A stretch of 46,868 bases of DNA from Nitrospirota bacterium (GTDB lineage Bacteria; Nitrospirota; Nitrospiria; JACQBW01): NCBI GenBank assembly GCA_016178585.1, contig JACOTA010000019.1, positions 1 to 46,868 of the forward strand, written 5' to 3'. Position 1 is the stretch's first letter; each line of letters opens with the position of its first letter. Made by a program: the position numbers and the translations under genes. The notes under the pieces are model-generated. The model saw nothing but the letters and a program-made list of their open reading frames with translations. It did not search any database and was not told the DNA's origin. This document shows positions 8,245 through 16,242 of the stretch, in pieces.

Positions 8245-9540
8245 ATGACGTATCAGAAAACCCTCGAATATTTGTTCCTGTTGCAAAAGAACGGGATGAA
8301 GCTGGGTCTTTCCTCCATGTTCGAGTTGTTGTCAAATCTCAATAATCCCCATCAGAATCTGAAAACCATTCATGTCGGCGGGACGAATGGAAAAGGGTCC
8401 ACCTGCTCCACGCTGGCGGCCTGCCTCCAGGCTTCCGGATATAAAGTCGGGCTATATACGTCCCCTCATTTGATTGATTTCAGCGAACGCGTTGTTGTGA
8501 ACTCTATTCCGATCGCTCAAAAAGATGTCATACGACTGACCCGCTCGATTATGAATTCAATGAAGCATACCCCGACTTTTTTTGAATTCACGACGGCGAT
8601 GGCCTTTTTATATTTTTTGGAACAGCAGGCCGATATTGCCGTAATCGAAGTTGGGCTGGGCGGGAGATTGGATTCGACGAACGTTTTAACCCCGCTGGTT
8701 TCAGTGATTACCAATATCGACTATGATCATCAGGAATATCTGGGAAGCACCCTGTTTGAAATAGGCAACGAAAAGGCCGGGATTATTAAAAAAGGGGTTC
8801 CCGTGGTTTCAGGCGTTTCTCAACCTGGGGTCCGTGACCTGATCTCCCGGACGGCCGCTTCCCTGAATGCCCCGGTTTTTCGTTTAGGGAGCGATTTTTC
8901 ATTCAAATCCTTAACGTCTGCGCAATTTCAAAGTTTTTTTGACTACAAAGGGATCAATCGTTCTTTTTCCAATTTGTCGACCCCATTACTGGGGGAGCAT
9001 CAAAAAGCCAATGTTTCTCTTGCCCTGGCTGCGTTGGAGTTAATCCTGGAAAAAGGTTTCAAAGTCACGGAAGAACATCTAAGAGAAGGAATTCAAAAGG
9101 TTGACTGGCCCGGAAGAATTGAAATCATTAAGGAAAAACCTTTGATGATTTTAGACGGCGCCCATAACCCGGCAGGGGCCAGAGTGTTGGCTGAATTTTT
9201 ACGGGGATTGAATTCTTCGGGGAATAAATATTTAATTCTCGGTATTATGAAAGATAAAGATATTTACAAAATCGGCGAGGCCTTATTTCCCTGGGCGGAC
9301 GAAATCATTTTAACCCAACCGCATTTTCAGCGCGCGGCTCCGCCTCAAGACCTCCGCGAGGCTCTCCCCCCAACCTCTAAACCTGTTCATCTGATTGAAA
9401 CGATCAGTGAGACGCTCCGATTTTTAAGAACCAGGACCCTTCCCGATGACATCATTTGTTTCGCGGGGTCTCTTTATACCATCGGAGAGGTTAAGGCGGC
9501 CCTGGAAGGAATTCATATTACTGTACCCCTTCATGGATAA
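8245..9540 (+). CDS. folC: Folylpolyglutamate / dihydrofolate synthase
   Basis: This Mur-ligase-family enzyme adds glutamate to dihydropteroate and folates in the cytoplasm. The 431-residue protein carries the ATP loop GGTNGKGSTCSTLAACL (about residues 45-60), the TPHLIDFSERV-like segment SPHLIDFSERVVVN and EVGLGGRLDSTNV. The C-terminal domain has the motif LDGAHNPAGARVL. The start is an ATG 32 bp after accD. Its final codons overlap the lptD start by 8 bp (ATGGATAA), so the two are translationally coupled despite unrelated roles. Confidence 0.96.
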   Translation: MTYQKTLEYLFLLQKNGMKLGLSSMFELLSNLNNPHQNLKTIHVGGTNGKGSTCSTLAACLQASGYKVGLYTSPHLIDFSERVVVNSIPIAQKDVIRLTRSIMNSMKHTPTFFEFTTAMAFLYFLEQQADIAVIEVGLGGRLDSTNVLTPLVSVITNIDYDHQEYLGSTLFEIGNEKAGIIKKGVPVVSGVSQPGVRDLISRTAASLNAPVFRLGSDFSFKSLTSAQFQSFFDYKGINRSFSNLSTPLLGEHQKANVSLALAALELILEKGFKVTEEHLREGIQKVDWPGRIEIIKEKPLMILDGAHNPAGARVLAEFLRGLNSSGNKYLILGIMKDKDIYKIGEALFPWADEIILTQPHFQRAAPPQDLREALPPTSKPVHLIETISETLRFLRTRTLPDDIICFAGSLYTIGEVKAALEGIHITVPLHG

Positions 9541-11647
9541 GACCCGCCTCCTATTTTTTCCCTTCATCCTTTATTTTTTTATTATGATGACCTCTTTTCT
9601 TTTCTATTCCGCGCCGGCACAGGCTCAGGAACCGATAAAGGGTTTAAGCAAAGAGCCTATCCAGTTACAGGCCGATCATCTGGAATTTTTTCAGGAAACG
9701 CAAACCTATGTGGCGACAGGCCATATCAAAATGATTCAGGAAACGAAAGAAATGTCCGGGGATGTCGTCAATTTTAATCAGGGAACCGGCCAAATGGAAA
9801 TTTCGGGGCACGTCATCATTTCAGAAGGAGCCAATCAGATCAAGGCCGATAAAGTTGTTCTGAATGTAAAAAGTCAGACAGGGATTATTTACCAGGGTCA
9901 TATGATCTTTGGGCCTGATCACTATCATTTGGATGGGGAGATCATTGAAAAAGTCGACAGAAATGAGTACTTCGCCAGAAACGCCATGGTGACCACCTGC
10001 GAGTGCATTCAATACCAGGACCCTTCACCTCCGCTTCCCTGGAGAATTACCACAAGCGAACTTAAAGTGAGTCCAGACCACTATTTAACGGGAAAGAATG
10101 TTTTTTTTGAAATCAGGAATATTCCTGTTTTTTATTCGCCTTTTCTTTATTTGCCGATTATAAAAGAACGTCAGAGCGGGCTCCTCATTCCTAAATTGGA
10201 TTACAATAGTCAGGACGGTTTTAAAATTCTTCAGCCTTTTTATTGGGTGATTGCTAAAAACCAGGATGCGACTTTTTCGGTCGATTACAGATCCTTAAGA
10301 GGGCTGGGTGCGGAAATCGAGTATCGGTATGTTGTCAATTCTTCTTCCAGCGGGAGCTTATTTACCCATTTTTTTAAGGATACGCTGGTGGGGTTGGAAC
10401 GTTCGGAGGTGAGATATGGCCATTCACAGACCCTTTCTGAACATGTCAATGCCAGAATCTCGCTTAACTATGTGAGTGACCAGGATTTTTTTAAAGATTT
10501 AAGCGTATCCACGATTGATCGAAGCCAGCGAAGCCTGGAATCGAACGTTTATGTTTCAGGAATATGGGAAAACCAAACGGCTTATTTGTTGACGCGTTTT
10601 ACCCGAGATCTGACGACGGATAGCGATTTGACTCTTCAAAAGTTACCTGAAGTCGGATATTCGTTTCACACAGCGCCCATTTTTTCCTTTCCTTTGTATC
10701 TTGATTTTAATTCAACCGCGACCTATTTTTACCGGCAAACCGGTTTAAAAGCGGGACGTTCCGATACCTATGTCAGGTTGATTGATGAAATACCGCTTCC
10801 TCATTTTGGAATTTTGACCCCGCGGGCAGGTCTCCGGAAAACGATTTACACGAGAAGTATTTCAGAGGACCATAAATTCGAAAGAAATATTTCAGATCTG
10901 GGGGTGGGCCTGGATTCCAGCGTCAGCCGGGTTTATGGCGGTTCAGAAGCTTTAACGCATGTGATTGAATCCTCTCTCCTTTACGAATATGTCCCTCCGG
11001 TAGACCAATCAGATCTCCCCCAATTTGATAATCTCGATTTTATCCCGGATAAGAACCTTTTTACTTATTCGCTGACGAATCGTCTCCTGAAAAAAGAGGA
11101 GGTGTTTTATTTAAAATTAACCGATAGTTATCTGGTCAATCCAACGGAGGGGAGATTTTCAGATTTGAGATCGGAAATGATGATCCGTTCGGGAGAATTT
11201 AAGGTCAAGACCGACGGTTATTTTAATTTTTACAGCGGGTCCACTGATATTTTTAATGCCGATATTTTAATCGACTCTCCGGGTTTAGGTTTTTTTTCTG
11301 TTGGAGAAAGATTTTCCAGACAGGGTTCCATTCCGAAAAAGGGGGATATTTTTAACCCGCTCTCTTTGGGCCTTCTTCAAGATCAACCCTTCCCCATTCG
11401 CTTTTTAACCTCGACGGTTAGAATTTTTCTTCCCTATCGGTGGACCTTCGCGGCACAATATTATTTTGATTATCAAAATAATATTGTCGCCGAAGCGGAT
11501 TACGGCATTCGGTACATTGCAAATTGCTGGGGTTTTTCTGTGGGATATGTCCGTTTTCCGGAAAAAAGCCAGGTCACCTTCTTAATTAATTTAACGGGTC
11601 TGGCCGAGCAGGGTTCCGATAATTTAAAGAGCCTCTTTGGCAACTGA
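9533..11647 (+). CDS. lptD: LPS-assembly protein LptD
   Basis: LptD forms the outer-membrane pore that, with LptE, places lipopolysaccharide in the outer leaflet. From the ATG at 9533 the protein has 704 residues: a signal peptide ending near APAQAQ, an OstA/LptA-like periplasmic domain (IQLQADHLEFFQ through KADKVVLNVKS) and a long beta-strand-rich barrel. A short Cys pair (TTCECIQY) lies between them, in the area where the E. coli protein has disulfides. An upstream in-frame start at 9446 lies within folC and is rejected because it would bury the signal peptide. This gene completes the export end of the LPS pathway encoded at 26.5-46 kb. Confidence 0.93.
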   Translation: MDKTRLLFFPFILYFFIMMTSFLFYSAPAQAQEPIKGLSKEPIQLQADHLEFFQETQTYVATGHIKMIQETKEMSGDVVNFNQGTGQMEISGHVIISEGANQIKADKVVLNVKSQTGIIYQGHMIFGPDHYHLDGEIIEKVDRNEYFARNAMVTTCECIQYQDPSPPLPWRITTSELKVSPDHYLTGKNVFFEIRNIPVFYSPFLYLPIIKERQSGLLIPKLDYNSQDGFKILQPFYWVIAKNQDATFSVDYRSLRGLGAEIEYRYVVNSSSSGSLFTHFFKDTLVGLERSEVRYGHSQTLSEHVNARISLNYVSDQDFFKDLSVSTIDRSQRSLESNVYVSGIWENQTAYLLTRFTRDLTTDSDLTLQKLPEVGYSFHTAPIFSFPLYLDFNSTATYFYRQTGLKAGRSDTYVRLIDEIPLPHFGILTPRAGLRKTIYTRSISEDHKFERNISDLGVGLDSSVSRVYGGSEALTHVIESSLLYEYVPPVDQSDLPQFDNLDFIPDKNLFTYSLTNRLLKKEEVFYLKLTDSYLVNPTEGRFSDLRSEMMIRSGEFKVKTDGYFNFYSGSTDIFNADILIDSPGLGFFSVGERFSRQGSIPKKGDIFNPLSLGLLQDQPFPIRFLTSTVRIFLPYRWTFAAQYYFDYQNNIVAEADYGIRYIANCWGFSVGYVRFPEKSQVTFLINLTGLAEQGSDNLKSLFGN

Positions 11648-11653
11648 ATCGGC

Positions 11654-12463
11654 TCACCTTTTTAACGATTCCAGAGCGGTGTAAAAAGCGGTTGAGTGGA
11701 TGTCGACCCGTTCTTTTATTGTGAGGTGGACGGGCGTTTCGAAAGTTAAAGAATGAGACGTCCCTTTTGAGAAAAAATAAAAAGCCAGCGGCCAACCCGG
11801 GGTCTTTTGCAGAATTTCCTGGAAATTCGGAGACGGGGTTTGTTCATCTCTTCCGATGACCCCGTTTTTGGCAAAGAGACCTTCGATTTGTTCGCGGAGA
11901 TTAATGGGATATTGTTTTGAAACGGCTTTAATTATTTTTTCCCCCCACCTGGGGGTTCCGCTTTGGACCGTTTCATAAAGATAAAAGCCAGGCGTATCGA
12001 TATCCTCATGAAAATCAATATGCAGCCTGAACGGAATAGAATGAATAATTTCTTTAACAAAGAGCACCTCGCGAGGAGGGGAACAATGGTTGAATTGCCG
12101 GTTGAGGTCTATTCCCGACAGGTTTTCTCTTTGGTGATATTCATAACCGGAGGGATTGATGCAGGGAAAAACGATAAAATCGAACGATTGCAGATAAAGG
12201 TCCTGAAACGCCTTCGATTCGATGACCGAAAGAATCGCCTCCACGCCTCCCGGCTCATCCCCATGGATACCGGCAGAGAGACAAATATTTTTTTTAACGT
12301 ATTGAAACGGTTTTTTATTCTGTGATATATAAAGCACATAAAGAGGATATTCTTCTTGATCGTGCCGGATTTTTTCAGGGACACTGATTTTAATGCGGGA
12401 AGAACTTTGCCCTAATTTTTCAATTCTCCTGGCCAGGTTATAAAAGTTTCTTTTTTTCTCCAT
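11654..12463 (-). CDS. M14-family zinc carboxypeptidase-like protein
   Basis: The 269-residue protein has the zinc-ligand motif HGDEPGG (H-x2-E, about residues 69-75), the M14-like NPSGYEYHQRENLSGIDLNRQF segment, a third ligand in RLHIDFHED and a late Glu in SLTFETP that matches the catalytic Glu region. This arrangement fits the succinylglutamate desuccinylase / murein tripeptide amidase type of M14 enzyme. No signal peptide is evident, so it is likely cytoplasmic and may act on peptides or N-acyl amino acids. It is convergent with lptD, only 6 bp apart. Confidence 0.82.
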   Translation of the reverse strand: MEKKRNFYNLARRIEKLGQSSSRIKISVPEKIRHDQEEYPLYVLYISQNKKPFQYVKKNICLSAGIHGDEPGGVEAILSVIESKAFQDLYLQSFDFIVFPCINPSGYEYHQRENLSGIDLNRQFNHCSPPREVLFVKEIIHSIPFRLHIDFHEDIDTPGFYLYETVQSGTPRWGEKIIKAVSKQYPINLREQIEGLFAKNGVIGRDEQTPSPNFQEILQKTPGWPLAFYFFSKGTSHSLTFETPVHLTIKERVDIHSTAFYTALESLKR

Positions 12464-12846
12464 TTTTTTATTTTATCATATTTGTGATCAGTTCTTCAAA
12501 TGCGGGTATTCTTCCAGGAACAGAGATATGGACCCATCCCGTTTCGCAAGGATGTTTTTCAATTGAGGCGCAGAAGGAGCAGATTGCATTCATATATTCG
12601 GCCTTTGGTTGGAAGTTTTATTTGCTTCCTGGCCCCGATGGAATCCGCGCGCTCTCTCCTTATCAGAGATACGGCCTTTTTTGGCCCTTGTTCTTGTCAG
12701 GTTCTGAGAGCACCGGTCTGACCTGTCTTGCCATCTATTATTAAAAACAATCCCAGCAATCCTTGGCGGGGTTATCCTCCTTTTTTGTTCCCTGCAAACA
12801 TTTTTTCTTTTTTTTAGTTTATTTTTTTTATTTCGTCCTTTAAGTC
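12464..12846. other. Intergenic stretch with no recognised gene
   Basis: Short open frames exist on both strands (for example 12484-12744, plus strand), but they overlap each other, have no family resemblance I can see and lack convincing ribosome sites. The right part is T-rich. It may include the 3' flank of the IS110-family element, whose end cannot be placed from one copy. Confidence 0.5.
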
Positions 12847-13863
12847 CTAATCCGCTTTTCGATAGGCTTCTTCACTTGTCATTAAGGCCCAGACAATTCG
12901 AGCATTTTTGTTGGCCAGGGCCACTGCCGCAACGTTGGCGCCTCGCCGGTTCTTAATATTTCTGATCCATTGGCTTCGGGGATCTTTTTTATTGGAAGCC
13001 AGTTTGACCACGGATCGTCCCCCATGAATGAAAAGCGTTCGCAGATGCCGATCACCTCGTTTACTGATCCCCAGTAAGACGTTCTTTCCTCCGCTTGAGC
13101 GTTGGCGCGGAACCAAACCCATCCAGGCTGACATCTGTCGGCCATTCTTAAACATCTTCGCATCTCCCACCGAGGCCACCACCGCTGTGGCAGTCATAGG
13201 GCCTATCCCTTCGATCTTCCCAATCTTTTGACATATTGGATGAGCCTCAAACACCCGCTTGATCCTTTGGTCATATCCCGCTATCCTCTGATCAAAGGCC
13301 AAAAGCTGTTGATAAAGCTCATAAAATAACTCCCGGCTCATGCCGGTCAGTTCATTGTCCGTATCGGCTAAGATCGCCGGAAGACGCCGACGAACACTGG
13401 CCACTCCTTGGGGAATGACAATCCCATACTCCGCTAATAATCCTCGAATTTGATTCACAAGCGCCGTGCGATCTTTAATGATTAAATCCCGCATCCGATG
13501 AAGACTCTGGATGTCCTGTTGATCCACGCGCTTAATCGGCACAAATCGCATGTTCGGCCGGGTCAGGGCCTCACAGATCGCTTCCGCATCGTTAGAATCG
13601 TTTTTATTACTCTTCACGTACGGCTTTACAAACTGCGGGCTGATGAGTCTCACGGTATGTCCCATCTTCTCAAAAACCCGGGCCCAGTAATTGGCACCTC
13701 CACAGGCTTCTATCCCAATGACACAGGGAGGAAGATTCACAATGACTTCGGAAAGCTTCTTGCGACTGACTTGTTTCCTTAAGATCACTTTTCCTTTCTC
13801 ATTGATCCCATGAAGCTGAAACACTTGTTTTGCGATATCAATCCCTAATGTGGTAACGTTCAT
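12847..13863 (-). CDS. IS110-family transposase
   Basis: The 338-residue protein starts at an ATG behind GGAGGG. It has the N-terminal DEDD RuvC-like domain: GIDIAKQVF with Asp near residue 8, GIEACGGA with Glu near residue 49, and the NDSNDAEAI pair near residue 88. A C-terminal Tnp_20 domain contains IEGIGPMTATAVV and PRQRSSGGKNVLLGISKRGD, where the serine nucleophile of the family lies. It appears full length with no frameshift. IS110 elements usually lack terminal inverted repeats and use a structured bridge RNA from a flanking non-coding end. A family A repeat lies next to its upstream end. Confidence 0.95.
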   Translation of the reverse strand: MNVTTLGIDIAKQVFQLHGINEKGKVILRKQVSRKKLSEVIVNLPPCVIGIEACGGANYWARVFEKMGHTVRLISPQFVKPYVKSNKNDSNDAEAICEALTRPNMRFVPIKRVDQQDIQSLHRMRDLIIKDRTALVNQIRGLLAEYGIVIPQGVASVRRRLPAILADTDNELTGMSRELFYELYQQLLAFDQRIAGYDQRIKRVFEAHPICQKIGKIEGIGPMTATAVVASVGDAKMFKNGRQMSAWMGLVPRQRSSGGKNVLLGISKRGDRHLRTLFIHGGRSVVKLASNKKDPRSQWIRNIKNRRGANVAAVALANKNARIVWALMTSEEAYRKAD

Positions 13864-13961
13864 CTGGACCCTCCTTCTTTTATTGGATGAATGTTTCAAA
13901 CCTTATCAACATCCATCATGCCTTCTCTCAAGGCATTTTGAAAGAGGGATGGGTCCATCCC
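13864..13961 (-). ncRNA. Upstream non-coding end of the IS110-family element, possible bridge RNA region
   Basis: On the transposase strand this short end holds two perfect hairpins. One has arms GGGATGG / CCATCCC (13946-13961) and the other ATGCCTT / AAGGCAT (13918-13936, 5-base loop). IS110-group elements encode a bridge RNA upstream of the transposase, and IS1111-group elements downstream. The hairpins are seen; the RNA is inferred. The region is short for a complete bridge RNA unless it extends into the neighbouring repeat. Confidence 0.3.
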
Positions 13962-14098
13962 ATATATATATATAGGATTTGCAACTCCTTGTTTTGCCTG
14001 TCATCGCGAGCGCCCGCAGGGTGCGTGGCGATCTCGATTCACGATGGCGAGATTGCTTCGCTTCGCTCGCAATGACAACTTTCTATCTTTGTTCTTGG
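13959..14098. mobile_element. Degenerate MITE-like element of repeat family A, copy 2
   Basis: In the opposite orientation to the other full copies, this unit contains the internal segment AACTCCTTGTTTTGCCTGTC and the two inverted cores, and ends TTTCTATCTTTGTTCTTGG. The left terminal repeat is replaced by CCC plus a 13-base TA run, the same length as the normal CCCAAGAACAGCGATA. No matching direct repeats flank it. It abuts the IS110-family element, whose insertion or excision may have altered this end. Confidence 0.65.
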
Positions 14099-14134
14099 AT
14101 TCTCTTATTTAACGAACGGAAAAGAAATCAATTT

Positions 14135-14542
14135 ATGGAAATCAGTATCTTTTATGAAGACACAGACTGTGGAGGGGTGGTTTATTACGCCAATTATTTA
14201 AAATATTTCGAGCGGGCGAGAACTGAACTTTTAGAGACTTTGCAGCTCCCTCTTTTAAAACTCATGGAGGAGGGGTATGTCTTTACCGTGGTTCAATGTG
14301 TCATCTTTTATCGATCTCCGGCGCGGTATCGGGATATTCTTCGAATTGAAACGGAATTAACGGAGGTCACTCGAACCGTTTTAACCTTTACCTATCGTAT
14401 TTATGAGAAAAAAAGCGGGAGATTGGTGGTCGACGGGTTGACCAAATTGGTTTGTGTGGGATTAAACGGAAAAGTTAAACGACTGCCCCGGGAAACGGTT
14501 GACAAACTTGCTTCTGTCCAAACCCGGCCTTCGGAAGGGTAA
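14135..14542 (+). CDS. ybgC: YbgC-type acyl-CoA thioesterase
   Basis: The 135-residue hot-dog-fold protein carries the 4-hydroxybenzoyl-CoA thioesterase signature YEDTDCGGVVYYANYLKYFERARTE near its N-terminus, including the catalytic Asp of the DTDCGGVVY motif. Family members hydrolyse acyl-CoA or acyl-ACP thioesters and are often found with tol-pal genes, which are not present here. The ATG at 14135 is used because all upstream in-frame sequence lies in the family A repeat. The ribosome site is weak. Confidence 0.9.
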   Translation: MEISIFYEDTDCGGVVYYANYLKYFERARTELLETLQLPLLKLMEEGYVFTVVQCVIFYRSPARYRDILRIETELTEVTRTVLTFTYRIYEKKSGRLVVDGLTKLVCVGLNGKVKRLPRETVDKLASVQTRPSEG

Positions 14543-14546
14543 GGTT

Positions 14547-15413
14547 TTACCGGTTCTTTCCTTCTCCCCAGTGCAGCTTATTCCGTAAAACATCAAAATA
14601 ACTCAAACCGGGAGATCGGATGAGCTGGGTTTTCGCTTCACTTTTTTCAATATGAATTTGATCTTCCAGCCTTAATGAAAATCCAACCTGGCCGTCAAAC
14701 GTAACCATGGCTCCTTCTTCTTTTGATTTGAGGATGATTTCAAGTTTCATTTCGGAGGGGATGACAATAGGACGCTGGGTAAGCGTATGGGGACAGATTG
14801 GGGTTAAAATGAGAGCGTCAACAGACGGGTAGAGAATAGGGCCTCCGGCGGAAAGAGAGTAAGCCGTAGAGCCCGTTGGCGAGGAAACGATCAGGCCGTC
14901 GCCCCGTAGGGAAGAGAGGAAGTGTCCGTTGGAATAAATTTCGAGTTTAATCATTTTGGCCAGGGCGCCTTTGTTGATGATGACGTCATTAAGAACGTGG
15001 GAGTGGGCTATTTTTTTCCCCTGCCGGTCAACGCTGGTTTTTAACATGATCCTCTCATCAACGAGGAATTCATTTTGAAAGATCTTTTCCAGCGTGGGAT
15101 AAAGGTCTTCCATATTAATTTCAGTTAAAAAGCCCAGACCTCCGAGATTGACCCCAAGAATCGGAACATTATTTCCCTCAATCAACCGGGCGACAGACAA
15201 AAGAGTTCCGTCGCCTCCCAGGACAATGACCAGTTCCATTTGCTGAGGAATAAAAGGAATCTTGAAAAAATGCGGCCGGTCTGAAAAGCTTGCGGCCGTT
15301 TCGGGGTCCAGGTAAACCTCTTTCTCTTTTTCTTTCAACCAGAGCAGGAGTTCTTCGATAATTTTTTTGACTTCAGAACCAAAAGGTTTCGCGATTATTC
15401 CGATTTTTTTCAT
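14547..15413 (-). CDS. nadK: NAD kinase
   Basis: NadK phosphorylates NAD+ to NADP+ in the cytoplasm. The 288-residue protein has the catalytic GGDGTLL motif (about residues 66-72), GVNLGGLGFLTEI and the second signature SPTGSTAYSLSAGGPI (about residues 178-193). The family length is normal. It is convergent with the YbgC-like gene (4-bp gap). Its promoter should lie in the AT-rich 15414-15550 region, where I can identify no specific boxes. Confidence 0.97.
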   Translation of the reverse strand: MKKIGIIAKPFGSEVKKIIEELLLWLKEKEKEVYLDPETAASFSDRPHFFKIPFIPQQMELVIVLGGDGTLLSVARLIEGNNVPILGVNLGGLGFLTEINMEDLYPTLEKIFQNEFLVDERIMLKTSVDRQGKKIAHSHVLNDVIINKGALAKMIKLEIYSNGHFLSSLRGDGLIVSSPTGSTAYSLSAGGPILYPSVDALILTPICPHTLTQRPIVIPSEMKLEIILKSKEEGAMVTFDGQVGFSLRLEDQIHIEKSEAKTQLIRSPGLSYFDVLRNKLHWGEGKNR

Positions 15414-15559
15414 TTTTCCGATTTCTTGGTTTTTATTTGGTTTTGAACCTGTAAAACATGTTTTTTTAAGTAACTTGCCCGTAAGTGTACCACATCAAAC
15501 AGGTGAAAAACAAAAAGTTATACAGGATTTAACCTAAGGAAAAGGAACCAAAAAAGAAT

Positions 15560-15588
15560 TTGACATTAAAAAATACCTGTGTTATACC
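15560..15588 (+). promoter_or_regulatory. Promoter upstream of the bc-complex operon
   Basis: A perfect TTGACA (15560-15565), a 17-bp spacer and TATACC (15583-15588, four of six matches) lie about 115 bp before the first gene of the respiratory cluster. No other promoter of this quality is visible between nadK and the operon. The stretch 15414-15704 otherwise holds no gene. Confidence 0.6.
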
Positions 15589-15704
15589 AATAAAACTTTG
15601 TTTCATTTTTGAAAAAATCTAAACAATAATGGATTAAATGAAGTTAGAGTCAACTGACCTGCCAGGCCGCTCAAATAAATTAAAAAACGCGCCACTTTTA
15701 AAAA

Positions 15705-16214
15705 TTGTTGATTTCTAAAGTGTTTATTTTCCGTTTTGTTATTCAGTTATTTCTTTGTCTGTTTTTTATCGTTTGTTTAAATGTTTTTGGTAAAAACAAG
15801 GCCTTTGCCACCCACGAAACGGATCATCGGTTTACGGTTTATGGAACCGTTAAAGATTCCTCCGGCGCTCCTCAACCCAATGTTAAAGTGATGATTTCAG
15901 ACACCGTGACAGGGGAAGGAAATACGGTTTTTACAGATCAAAAGGGCCATTATGAGGTTTTACTTCATCTCCATAATAATAATTTAGGGGATGAAATCAG
16001 AATAATGGCCGGTAAAGAGATTAAAACGATCAAAGCTCTTTTTAATCCGGAGGATAAAAAAACCGAAAGGAAAACGGCGGTTGACGTTGAAATGGTCGAA
16101 TTCAGGGGAGCGAAGCAGGGTTACGGATGGAGTGTGGCTGCCGGGATTTTATTTGTGATGGGTTTTCTTTTTTTATTAAAAAGGTTATTTCAACAACGAA
16201 AAATGTTAAAATAA
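15705..16214 (+). CDS. Membrane-anchored protein with carboxypeptidase-regulatory-like domain
   Basis: The 169-residue protein has an N-terminal hydrophobic signal (residues about 6-30, ending near KAFATHE). A beta-sandwich segment follows (FTVYGTVKDSSGAPQPNVKVMISDT...TDQKGHYEV), typical of the carboxypeptidase-regulatory-like fold. A C-terminal membrane helix (WSVAAGILFVMGFLFLL) precedes a basic tail. It is probably held in the inner membrane with the fold in the periplasm. The start is uncertain: TTG at 15705 or GTG at 15720, neither with a clear ribosome site. It lies 28 bp upstream of the GltD-like gene and may be an accessory subunit or assembly factor of the bc complex; this is inferred from position only. 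Confidence 0.72.
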   Translation: MLISKVFIFRFVIQLFLCLFFIVCLNVFGKNKAFATHETDHRFTVYGTVKDSSGAPQPNVKVMISDTVTGEGNTVFTDQKGHYEVLLHLHNNNLGDEIRIMAGKEIKTIKALFNPEDKKTERKTAVDVEMVEFRGAKQGYGWSVAAGILFVMGFLFLLKRLFQQRKMLK

Positions 16215-16242
16215 ACATCCATGGTTTGATGGAGGTTTCCCG

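Noticed and set aside
12484-12744. An 86-codon open frame upstream of the IS110-family element
   Set aside because: It overlaps other open frames, has no family pattern and no clear ribosome site; it is listed only as unassigned sequence.
13979-14134. Extended N-terminus of the YbgC-like protein
   Set aside because: The open frame runs through a family A repeat by chance; the hot-dog domain begins at the ATG at 14135.
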